Shown: positions 18,413 to 26,367 of the stretch, one piece after another
Numbering within the stretch: the first letter of the stretch is position 1
How the letters are laid out: every line of letters begins with the position of its first letter
Assembly (NCBI RefSeq): GCF_009796805.1
Contig: NZ_CP047029.1
Coordinates: 4,106,001-4,170,000, forward strand
From: Algibacter sp. L1A34
GTDB taxonomy: Bacteria; Bacteroidota; Bacteroidia; Flavobacteriales; Flavobacteriaceae
Reading direction: 5' to 3'
DNA: 64,000 nt
Program-made: the position numbers and the translations under genes
Notes under the pieces: model-generated
The model's input: the letters and a program-made list of their open reading frames with translations, nothing else
Databases searched by the model: none
What the model was told of the DNA's origin: nothing

Positions 18413-20710
18413 TTAATCCCAAATGTTAGGTTCTGGAGTTCTTAATTCCTGACCAATAAAAACATCTTTTTTTCTATCGGAAGGTGTTATTTTAAGTTCT
18501 TTAATTTCTCCATTTACTACTTTACCTTCAACTATGGTGTTTTGTTTTGCATACAATTTAAATTCACAGTTCCAGTTTGAAGGAAAGGCTGGTAAAAGGA
18601 CAATTTTATTTTCTACATTTTGTAAAATCATGCGTTGCAACGCTGTTGCTGCTACTGATGAATGTTGTACATCTGGCGTTCCGTCGTGAGTAGACATGAA
18701 AAAACCTGGATAACGTTGCTCTGGAACAGGGCGATGTAGTGCCCAAACGACTTCTTTTTGAACAGAATCTGTTAAGCCAACCATTGCAGCCATAATAGCT
18801 TCTGGATGCCAGCCACCACGAATGTAACCTGGTGCCCATTTTGGATTTTCTCCGCCAACATCATTTACTAAAGTCGTTCTATTTTTATAAGTGTCTTGCG
18901 CCATTTTTAAATCGGGCAAACCAACACCATATAAGTGATATGGAAAAACCGAATACAATTCTGCAACTTCTACATTTGCTTTTTTAGATTTTATAACTTC
19001 AGCATTAGCTAAAATTTTAGTTCCGTTTCTAACTCTTGTTGGAATATCTGGAACACGAGATAATAATGCTTTCCAATAGGTTCTATCATTTTGTGTCGTT
19101 AAATCTTCAGGTAATTTAAGTAAACTGTTAAGTACAGATCTTAGGCCTGCAATAAAAGGCATTGGGTTATCTGCATCACGAAATGATTCTAAAACATGAA
19201 CATCTGGGAAGTATAATTTCCCGTCTTTATGTGGCCAATGCAAATCGAAAAACTTTACAATTTCTGAAGCAAAAGGGATAAACTCTTCTTTTGCAAAAGT
19301 TTCATCTTGTGTATAATCAAAACGTTCTGATAAATACCAAGCTACTTCCAAACCAGCATTCCAGTGCGTTCTATGCCATTGAGATTGTTGTTGTCCTGGT
19401 TCTAAACCTGTTCTATCTATACCATATACACCTGGTGCAACAACCCCCCAAAGTGTTGTTGATTCTCTAATTACCGTACCTTCATGGCCAAAAACTTTAT
19501 TTGAATGTTCTTTCATTAAATCAAAACCTCTCATGTATAGGTTGATAAAAGAATTGGCATATTTAAATTGCCCAGCGGCGTTCATGGAGTAAAAGGGTAA
19601 GCGCACATTTTGATGCAACATCAAGTTACCCCAAGAACGATGGTCTTTATCTTTAAAATGTTTTATGCCTGTATGGTTTCTTTGTAAAACTTCATTTAAA
19701 TCGGGAGCAAACATAGAGCCATTCCAAATTATAGGGAATTCACCTTCTCCGGCCATAGCATTTAAATACATGGTGTAAGCGTAACCTGCACTCGTTTGTT
19801 TTGCTTCTTTAAAACCGCTTAAATGAATATAACTACTTTTCCAAAATGTGTTCCACCAAGTGGTGTGGGCTTGCCAATTGGCTTTTAAGTTTTCCTTTTT
19901 AGAAGAAGATTCTTTTATTTCAGCTAACCATTTATCAGCAGTTTCAGTACGTTTGTTAAGCGTGTAAATTTTTAAATGATTACACTTTCTTTCTTTTGAC
20001 GACATTGTCGTACTAGAAGTGTTCGTCATTTTATCACCAACTACCATAGCACCAAAAGTTCGATTCTCTAAAACATCATCTAGATTTTCTGGCCTCGTAA
20101 TTTCTAATGCTTTTATAGTCCAATCGAAAGCTTTTGTATTACTATTTCTATGATACCAAGTAATGGCTTTTTTATTATCTGCAACAATAACATCAGCAGA
20201 TTCTGTAACACCATCAGGAATACCTTTAAGGTTGGTTTCATTTATAACCTTGGATTCATCCCTCCAATCATGTAGTTTCACATCTAATTTAAACTTCGAA
20301 TCTGCATTGTTTTCAATATGAATGATTTCACTATTTTTATCAATCCAAATTTTAGATTTAAAACCATCATTGCCTTCTAAATAGATAACACCTTCGCTTA
20401 AAACAAGTTCTTGTTTAAAGTTGTTTTCAAAAGGGTTTGGAGACACTTCAACTTCTACATCTCCTAATTTTAAAAGTCGGTGCGCTTCAGACCAAGCATC
20501 AATATGTCTAACAGAAATCCAAATATGTCCGTTTTCTAAAACAGAAACTAAAGCGCCGGTTGTTCCATTACCCAGAGGCATAGCATCTGAAGCTATTTTA
20601 CTTTTCTCTGTCCAAGAAACATTGTATTCATCTACAGATATATTTTGACTATATAATTTGATTGATACCAAACATAGACAGATTAATATAGATGTGATTT
20701 TAAATTTCAT
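18413..20710 (-). CDS. GH95-like protein with N-terminal DUF5703-type domain
   Basis: Protein of 765 residues with a Sec signal peptide (about 1-21). The N-terminal part (about 25-310) has SDAMPLGNGTTGALV and SVRHIDAWSEAHRLLKLGDV, which match my memory of the DUF5703 domain and resemble the N-terminal beta-sandwich of GH95. The central and C-terminal part is helix-rich with MNAAGQFKYANSFINLYMRGFDLM, RESTTLWG, and HPEAIMAAMVGLTDS, consistent with an (alpha/alpha)6 barrel. No experimentally assigned CAZy family could be recognised. Located between a sulfatase and a short GH29, it is most likely a glycosidase for a fucose- or galactose-containing glycan, possibly an undescribed activity. Gaps to neighbours are 52 bp and 46 bp, wider than elsewhere in this operon. 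Confidence 0.75.
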   Translation of the reverse strand: MKFKITSILICLCLVSIKLYSQNISVDEYNVSWTEKSKIASDAMPLGNGTTGALVSVLENGHIWISVRHIDAWSEAHRLLKLGDVEVEVSPNPFENNFKQELVLSEGVIYLEGNDGFKSKIWIDKNSEIIHIENNADSKFKLDVKLHDWRDESKVINETNLKGIPDGVTESADVIVADNKKAITWYHRNSNTKAFDWTIKALEITRPENLDDVLENRTFGAMVVGDKMTNTSSTTMSSKERKCNHLKIYTLNKRTETADKWLAEIKESSSKKENLKANWQAHTTWWNTFWKSSYIHLSGFKEAKQTSAGYAYTMYLNAMAGEGEFPIIWNGSMFAPDLNEVLQRNHTGIKHFKDKDHRSWGNLMLHQNVRLPFYSMNAAGQFKYANSFINLYMRGFDLMKEHSNKVFGHEGTVIRESTTLWGVVAPGVYGIDRTGLEPGQQQSQWHRTHWNAGLEVAWYLSERFDYTQDETFAKEEFIPFASEIVKFFDLHWPHKDGKLYFPDVHVLESFRDADNPMPFIAGLRSVLNSLLKLPEDLTTQNDRTYWKALLSRVPDIPTRVRNGTKILANAEVIKSKKANVEVAELYSVFPYHLYGVGLPDLKMAQDTYKNRTTLVNDVGGENPKWAPGYIRGGWHPEAIMAAMVGLTDSVQKEVVWALHRPVPEQRYPGFFMSTHDGTPDVQHSSVAATALQRMILQNVENKIVLLPAFPSNWNCEFKLYAKQNTIVEGKVVNGEIKELKITPSDRKKDVFIGQELRTPEPNIWD

Positions 20711-20756
20711 ATTTAGGTGTCTTTTTTGCTTATTGCTAAATACCGAGGTATATGTA

Positions 20757-21818
20757 TTACTTCGCTTCCTTTTTTAATATTTCACCTACCTGCTTTAAAA
20801 TCTTTACAGACTTTTGCGGTACCTCTCCATTAATATTAGGACCAATATTTAGTAACAAATTGCCTCCTTTGCCATTAATATCTTTTAATTTTGTATATAC
20901 TATTTCTGGAGTTTTCCAATCGGTATCTTTAATTTTATATCCCCAAGAATCATTTAAAGTATAACAAGCTTCCCAATAATAATCCACTTTATCTTCTAAA
21001 TGAAACTGCTCTGGTGTTCCAAAATCTTTTTTAAATATTTTTCTTTTAGCAACTCTGTTATTTATGATAATACTAGGTTTTAATTCTCTAATGTATTGGT
21101 ACAAATCTTTACCATCTTCTAGAGTCCACCAGTCTACCCAATCCGCATCGAACCAAATAATTTCACTGTCGTACTTTTCGATAAGCTCTTTAATTTGGTT
21201 TTTCATGTAATTAACATATTCGGCTTTTCTGCCTTCTTTCATGCTAATTTGTCCCCAATTATGCTTTTTAGTTTTTTCGTTAATTGTTACAACCTGACTT
21301 GGGTGATGCCAATCGATAATGCTATAATATGTTCCGAAATGAAGACCTTCTTTTTTACAGGCATCAGATAATTCTTTTATAAAATCACGCCCTTTCATTG
21401 GAGATGATGCGATGTCAAAATCGGTGTATTCAGAATCCCATAAACAAAAACCTTCGTGATGTTTGGTTGTTATTACCAAATATTTCATGCCTGCTTTTTT
21501 CGCTAATTTCACTATTTTTTTCGCGTTGAAATCTTTGGGATCCCATGTGTTTATTAATTTAGCGTATTCATCTGTAGGAATATCCTGATTACTTTGTATC
21601 CATTCAGCATATCGCCCTTCTTCATTGCCTTTGTATATCCCTCCTAATTGACTGTAAAGCCCAAAATGAATAAACATCCCATATTTTGCATCATTAAACC
21701 ATTGCATTCTTTTTTTAAAGTTAGTCTCTGGTTCTTCTATGTAATTTACATCTTGCTGAGCAATTGTTGGAGTAATCATTAATAAGAACAGTAATAGAGT
21801 TATATATCTATCTTTCAT
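20757..21818 (-). CDS. GH29 alpha-L-fucosidase, catalytic domain only
   Basis: Short GH29 of 353 residues with a Sec signal peptide (about 1-20, PTIAQ). Marks are AKYGMFIHFGLYSQLGG (44-60), TTKHHEGFCLWDS (117-129), and the nucleophile Asp224 in IIWFDADW. The usual end of the barrel is GKGGNLLLNIGPNINGEVP. The protein stops about 20 residues after that, so it lacks the C-terminal beta-sandwich domain present in most GH29 enzymes and in the long GH29 at 15200-16831. Nothing suggests a truncation in the DNA: the stop is clean and the catalytic domain complete. It lies 17 bp downstream of the upstream sulfatase. It is probably specific for a particular fucose linkage; which one cannot be read. 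Confidence 0.92.
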   Translation of the reverse strand: MKDRYITLLLFLLMITPTIAQQDVNYIEEPETNFKKRMQWFNDAKYGMFIHFGLYSQLGGIYKGNEEGRYAEWIQSNQDIPTDEYAKLINTWDPKDFNAKKIVKLAKKAGMKYLVITTKHHEGFCLWDSEYTDFDIASSPMKGRDFIKELSDACKKEGLHFGTYYSIIDWHHPSQVVTINEKTKKHNWGQISMKEGRKAEYVNYMKNQIKELIEKYDSEIIWFDADWVDWWTLEDGKDLYQYIRELKPSIIINNRVAKRKIFKKDFGTPEQFHLEDKVDYYWEACYTLNDSWGYKIKDTDWKTPEIVYTKLKDINGKGGNLLLNIGPNINGEVPQKSVKILKQVGEILKKEAK

Positions 21819-21835
21819 AGGGGTTACTGCTTTTA

Positions 21836-23458
21836 TTAGTGTATATTTTTAGCGCTTAAATAGCGTTGTAAATTTTCTTCATTCAAAGCATCGCTATCAC
21901 CATACTTTGTTCTCATTTTCTCAAGTTGCTTGTGCATATCTTCCTTTACAGAAGCATATTCAGTGTCTTCATAAACATTATGCATTTCTGTTGGGTCTTT
22001 TTCTAAATCATACAGTTCCCATTTATCAATATCATAATAAAAATGAATCAACTTATAACGATCTGTTCTTACTCCATAATGACGCTTTACTTTGTGTTCC
22101 GCAGGATACTCATAGAATGTGTAATAAATAGCATCTCGCCATTCACTAGCTTCACCATTTACTAATTGTCTCAACGATTCTCCTTGTATGCTTTTATCAA
22201 TATCTACACCTGCGTAATCTAAAAATGTTGGAGCAAAATCAATATTTTGTACTAACTCATCAATTACTGTTCCCGCTTTTATTTCTTTCGGGTATTTCAT
22301 TAAAATAGGTGTTCTAAAAGACTCTTCATACATAAAGCGTTTATCGAACCAACCGTGTTCTCCTAGATAAAATCCTTGATCTGATGTGTAAACAACAATT
22401 GTATTTTCTTCTAAACCGTTCTCTTTTAAATAATCCAAAACTTGACCAACACCGTCATCCACAGATTGTATTGTTCTTAGGTAATCGTGCATGTATCGGT
22501 TATATTTCCAAACAGCTAAATCTTTCCCTTCAAGGTTTTTAGATTTAAAATCAGCAATAATAGGGTCGTAATAAGCATCCCAAGCGACTTTTTGCTCATT
22601 GGTCATTCTATCGTACCTCTTTTGAAACATACTTCTATATTTCGTTTTAAGCTCGCCTTCCTTATCAAGCATTTTTAAATCGTAAACCAAATCCATGTCT
22701 TTATAGATACTCATTTCTTGTCCAGCTGCTGCAGGTCTGTCTTCATAATCATCAAAGAAATTTGCAGGCGGATCGAATGTTATACTATCCATTAAAGTCA
22801 AGTACTTTTCTTCTGGCATCCATGTTCTATGCGGTGCTTTTTGATGATACATTAACAAAAATGGCTTGTCTTTTTCGCGCTTAGTATCTAACCAATCTAA
22901 AGCGATATCTGTAGTTACATGGGTAATGTAACCTGGATATGTTTTCTTAACACCATTCTCGATAAAATCTGGCGAGTAGTATTGCCCTTGACCAGGAAGT
23001 ACATTGGAATAATCGAAGCCTTGTGGTAAACCATCTAAATGAATTTTGCCTACTAAGGCTGTTTCATATCCGTTTTTTTGCAATGCTTTAGCGAAGTTAT
23101 CTTGATCCCAATTAAAAGGGCGAATATTATCCACCTTACCATTTTTAAAACTATGTTTACCCGTAAGGATTGCTGCTCTACTTGGTGCGCAAATTGAATT
23201 ATTTACAAAACCTTTATTAAAAATAGCACCTTCTTTAGCAATTCTATCAATATTCGGCGTGTTATTTAATCCATGACCGTAAGCGCTAATAGCTTGGTAG
23301 GCATGGTCATCACTCATTATAAAAACAATATTTGGTTTTTGAGAAGTTTCTACTTTTGATTTAACCTCTTTTTTACAACTAAAACATAACATGAAAACTG
23401 ATAAAATAACCAAGTATGAATTACTAAATTTGTTGGATTTTAGAATTTGTTTTGCCAT
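21836..23458 (-). CDS. S1-family sulfatase lipoprotein (CAPSR)
   Basis: Sulfatase of 540 residues with a lipobox (CFSC, Cys28). Metal-site residues are in MSDDHAYQAISAYG (48-61). The formylglycine motif is CAPSR with Cys90 (NNSICAPSRAAILTGKH). It also has GKIHLDG, YHQKAPHRTWMP and TSDQGFYLGEHGWFDKRFM, and ends with LYDLEKDPTEMHNVY. CAPSR is an accepted variant of CxPSR, so the enzyme should be active after maturation. The layout resembles the 11004-12599 sulfatase. It is the second gene after the FucP-like permease in the transcription order and 17 bp upstream of the short GH29, so it may expose fucose for that enzyme. Confidence 0.93.
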   Translation of the reverse strand: MAKQILKSNKFSNSYLVILSVFMLCFSCKKEVKSKVETSQKPNIVFIMSDDHAYQAISAYGHGLNNTPNIDRIAKEGAIFNKGFVNNSICAPSRAAILTGKHSFKNGKVDNIRPFNWDQDNFAKALQKNGYETALVGKIHLDGLPQGFDYSNVLPGQGQYYSPDFIENGVKKTYPGYITHVTTDIALDWLDTKREKDKPFLLMYHQKAPHRTWMPEEKYLTLMDSITFDPPANFFDDYEDRPAAAGQEMSIYKDMDLVYDLKMLDKEGELKTKYRSMFQKRYDRMTNEQKVAWDAYYDPIIADFKSKNLEGKDLAVWKYNRYMHDYLRTIQSVDDGVGQVLDYLKENGLEENTIVVYTSDQGFYLGEHGWFDKRFMYEESFRTPILMKYPKEIKAGTVIDELVQNIDFAPTFLDYAGVDIDKSIQGESLRQLVNGEASEWRDAIYYTFYEYPAEHKVKRHYGVRTDRYKLIHFYYDIDKWELYDLEKDPTEMHNVYEDTEYASVKEDMHKQLEKMRTKYGDSDALNEENLQRYLSAKNIH

Positions 23459-23514
23459 TTTTATGAATTGAATTATTAAAACTTTAATGGTTTTATATTA
23501 TATAATATCTGTTT

Positions 23515-24819
23515 TTATTTTTTTCCAATTTTATGCCCCCAAACAGCAAAGAACAAAATAAGTATATAACAAGGAATCAATATCCAATAACTGCTTGTTG
23601 CCGCACTTGAAGTTGCTTGTACTTGGTCTATACCACTTAATATGAGTTCGTTTTTATTAGCATCTACAATTCTTCCGTATAGTGGTGGAATAATTGCACC
23701 ACCTGAAATTGCCATAATTAATAGGGCAGAAGCGGTTTTTGTAAATTTCCCTAAACCTTCCAATGTTAAAGGCCAAATAGCTGGCCAAACTAAGGCATTT
23801 GCGATACCTAAAGCGGCTACAAACAGAATAGAAGTGAAACCTGTAGTGAATAAAATACATAAACTAAATACAATACCAAGTATTGCACTTGCTATTAAAG
23901 CTGTTTTTTGTTTAACGTATTTTGGAATTAAAAACACACCTAATGCATAAGTTGCTACCATGGCCATAAGGGTGTATGTTGTAAAATACTTAGCTTCTTC
24001 TCCTGTAAAGCCTAATGAGATTCCGTAAGATATAATAGTATCTCCAGCAATTACTTCTGCGCCTACATATACAAATAAGGCTAAAACACCTAACCATAAA
24101 TGTGGGAATTGAAAGATACTAGTTTTAGTGCTTTTACCTTCTATTGTATCCTCTGAGTCTTCTGCTTCAACATCTGGTAATGGAGCCATTCTAATTAAAA
24201 CACCCAATACAAAAAGAACGATAGCCATAATTAAATAAGGCATAAATACGCTATCGGCCATAGTATCTAAAAGTACATTTTTCTCTTCTAAAGAAACACT
24301 TCCTAATTTATCCTTAACTTCATCTATACCCGATAGTAATAATGCACCAAAAATCAAAGATCCTAAAGCTCCTGCAGTTTTGTTTGCTATTCCCATAATA
24401 GCAATACGTTTAGCTCCACTTTCCATTGGGCCTAAAATTGTGATGTATGGGTTGGCAGCTGTTTGTAAAAGCGTCATACCAACACCTTGAATAAAAATAC
24501 CTGTCAAAAACACCCAATAAGTTCTAGCTTCGGCTGCAGGTATAAAAAGTAAAGCACCTATACCCATAATGATTAAGCCTAAAGACATACCTTTTTTATA
24601 ACCTATCTTATTTAATATATAAGATGCTGGCAATGCCATTAAAACGAAAGAGATGTAAGATGCAGAAGCGACTAAATAAGATTGCGCATCTGTTAATTCG
24701 TTTATGGTTTTCATGAAAGGAATTAACGCCCCGTTGATCCAGGTAACGAATCCAAAAATGAAAAACAAACTCGCTATAATAACGATTGGAACTAGATTAC
24801 TTTTTTTTGGTGATTGCAT
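23515..24819 (-). CDS. fucP: L-fucose permease-like MFS transporter (FHS family)
   Basis: Inner-membrane major facilitator protein of 434 residues with about twelve hydrophobic segments and no signal peptide. The N-terminal half has FGFVTWINGALIPFMKTINELTDAQSYLV and, in TM4/5, LLQTAANPYITILGP, both hallmarks of the FucP/GluP (fucose-galactose-glucose:H+ symporter) branch. I call it FucP because the operon below it carries three fucosidase-type genes and the window also encodes FucI, a sugar kinase and an aldolase. It could instead carry galactose or glucose. As the first gene of the minus-strand run ending at position 1, it is preceded by the 366-bp intergenic region 24820-25185, so the operon promoter should lie there. 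Confidence 0.85.
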   Translation of the reverse strand: MQSPKKSNLVPIVIIASLFFIFGFVTWINGALIPFMKTINELTDAQSYLVASASYISFVLMALPASYILNKIGYKKGMSLGLIIMGIGALLFIPAAEARTYWVFLTGIFIQGVGMTLLQTAANPYITILGPMESGAKRIAIMGIANKTAGALGSLIFGALLLSGIDEVKDKLGSVSLEEKNVLLDTMADSVFMPYLIMAIVLFVLGVLIRMAPLPDVEAEDSEDTIEGKSTKTSIFQFPHLWLGVLALFVYVGAEVIAGDTIISYGISLGFTGEEAKYFTTYTLMAMVATYALGVFLIPKYVKQKTALIASAILGIVFSLCILFTTGFTSILFVAALGIANALVWPAIWPLTLEGLGKFTKTASALLIMAISGGAIIPPLYGRIVDANKNELILSGIDQVQATSSAATSSYWILIPCYILILFFAVWGHKIGKK

Positions 24820-25185
24820 ATTTTTTTTGATTTTTATTATTAAATCTGAATAAATAAAAAAAATACAAAAAATCTAATGGTTGGTTCCCATTCTAATTCT
24901 TTAGTCGATTAATTGTTTTTTTGAATTTTGCAGATAGTTTTAATTGTTGACTAAATTAGATGTTATAATGTATTGAAACAAATACTAAGTTAGTAGAAAA
25001 CTATTTTATTCTTTTAAGAAAAGGGAGGACTTTATGAGGATCCTCCCTTAGACTTAAAATAAAACAAAACTAAACTTCAAATAAACTTACCCTAAAGTAA
25101 GTGACATAAAAGATTATTAGAAAATTAGTTCGACGAATAACAGGTTTGAAAAGGTGTTGGTTAAAAAGAATTTAATTCAACAAAA
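24820..25185. other. Intergenic region between N-glycan operon end and fucP
   Basis: This 366-bp stretch has no convincing gene. It holds the hairpin terminator of the upstream minus-strand operon (25013-25049). On the minus strand facing fucP there is a single match to the locus-wide box (GTTATTCGTCGAA, about 25128-25141) without a second half-site 21 bp away. The promoter of fucP should lie in its lower half. I see only an imperfect match to the Bacteroidota -7 element (TAGATTTT, near 24870), so I do not annotate a promoter. Confidence 0.6.
25013..25049 (-). terminator. Rho-independent terminator of the N-glycan operon
   Basis: The minus strand reads a perfect 9-bp inverted repeat AAGGGAGGA / TCCTCCCTT (25041-25049 and 25021-25029) around an 11-nt loop, followed at once by TTCTTAAAAG. 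It lies about 137 bp past the stop of the PNGase F-like gene and separates the N-glycan operon from the fucP operon. Confidence 0.75.
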
Positions 25186-26367
25186 TTATTTGTCGTAGGT
25201 TATATAAGCAGACACTAACCAATGGTTAGATTTATCTTTTCCGGCTGCTGTAGCGGGTATTGTAATAGTTAAAGATTGCTCGCCAGATTCTAGGTCACCT
25301 AGTTCTGCAACAAAAGGTTCTACCTTAGAACCAGGACACCAATTTGACCTTGAAAGGTCTGAGGAAGCTAAGCGCTCTTCAATTTCCTTAATCTTATATG
25401 TTTTTGTTTTTCTATCTCTGTAATAAGTAGAGTCTTTACGTAACCAAACTCCAGAAGTTGGGTTAAAACGTCTAAAAGATGCGCAATCGTCTCTCCACGG
25501 AATGGTCTCTATTATCGTTTTACCGTTAACTAAAACGGTGTTTTTTATTTTAATGAACTCATCACCACCGCTATGTCCGCCGTGCCCTGTGGTAATATAA
25601 TGCAGTTTAGCGTTTTTAATGTTTTTATCTAAAACGAAAGTATGCTCTAAAGATCGGTTAGCAAAAAAATCTGGTAAAGCCTGTCCTTTTACATAGTTTA
25701 CCGCGTTCACTAAAGGTAATACTTCACGTTGTTGTTTTGGTCTGCCAGAATAGATAAGGCTTAAATCTACTTTATATCCAACTTTACTCCATGCATCAAT
25801 CCAAACACCTACATAGAAAGTATCGCTAACAATACTTTCAAGCTCTGATATGTCTTGATTCCAAACCACTTCTTTTTCCCAATTTGGTACATAAACAGGT
25901 TTTCTATGTTTAACCTTATCGTTACTATAATGTCCAACACCAAAAGGCGTCATAAACCTTAATAATTCAACAACAGGTTTATAATTTTTGGTTGCTTTAA
26001 CTCCTCCATGTTTTTCATTAACATAGGAATCCTTAGGGAATTCCGCTTTACCCTCTGCTATATTTAAAAATGAAATATCATCTGGATTTGTAATTACAAA
26101 GCAAGAACCCGATTTGTCCCATTTATCACCATTAGAACGTAGCGATAATTTAATATTAACATCGGTTCCTTTTTTAAATTTTGGAACGGTAACTTTCTTT
26201 AAAATAACTCGACCACCTTGCAGTCTAATAATTTCAGGGTCATCAACCGTTGTCTTTCCATAATTTATTATTTGATCTTTAAATATTACTTTTTCTATTT
26301 TGTTTTGCGAAAAAGAAATTGAAACACTTATTAGAAGAATGAATAAAACTATTGACCTGACTTTCAT
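25186..26367 (-). CDS. PNGase F-like peptide-N-glycosidase
   Basis: Secreted amidase predicted to cleave the GlcNAc-Asn bond and release whole N-glycans. The protein has 393 residues with a Sec signal peptide (about 1-20, SFSQ). I recognise both PNGase F beta-sandwich domains. FMTPFGVG (138-145) matches FITPYWVG of Elizabethkingia PNGase F, the second domain has PWRDDCASFRRFNP, and SRSNWCPGSKVEP matches RAGWCPGMAVP. By hand alignment the catalytic residues Asp60 and Glu206 correspond to Asp84 (GDKWDK) and Glu270 (GGDEF). Glu118 corresponds to Asp191 (WIDAW), a conservative change. Its start overlaps the upstream GH92 stop by 4 bp (ATGA), so the two are translationally coupled. It is the last gene of the N-glycan operon, followed by a terminator. 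Confidence 0.88.
   Translation of the reverse strand: MKVRSIVLFILLISVSISFSQNKIEKVIFKDQIINYGKTTVDDPEIIRLQGGRVILKKVTVPKFKKGTDVNIKLSLRSNGDKWDKSGSCFVITNPDDISFLNIAEGKAEFPKDSYVNEKHGGVKATKNYKPVVELLRFMTPFGVGHYSNDKVKHRKPVYVPNWEKEVVWNQDISELESIVSDTFYVGVWIDAWSKVGYKVDLSLIYSGRPKQQREVLPLVNAVNYVKGQALPDFFANRSLEHTFVLDKNIKNAKLHYITTGHGGHSGGDEFIKIKNTVLVNGKTIIETIPWRDDCASFRRFNPTSGVWLRKDSTYYRDRKTKTYKIKEIEERLASSDLSRSNWCPGSKVEPFVAELGDLESGEQSLTITIPATAAGKDKSNHWLVSAYITYDK

Noticed and set aside
24905-24908. Another TCGA-containing sequence (TTAGTCGATTAATTG) upstream of fucP
   Set aside because: No second half-site lies 21 bp away on either side and the flanks do not match the box, so it is not counted as a regulon site.
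25128-25141. GTTATTCGTCGAA on the minus strand, resembling one half of the repeat box
   Set aside because: Orientation fits fucP, but it is about 310 bp from the gene and the partner half-site is missing; mentioned only in the intergenic entry.
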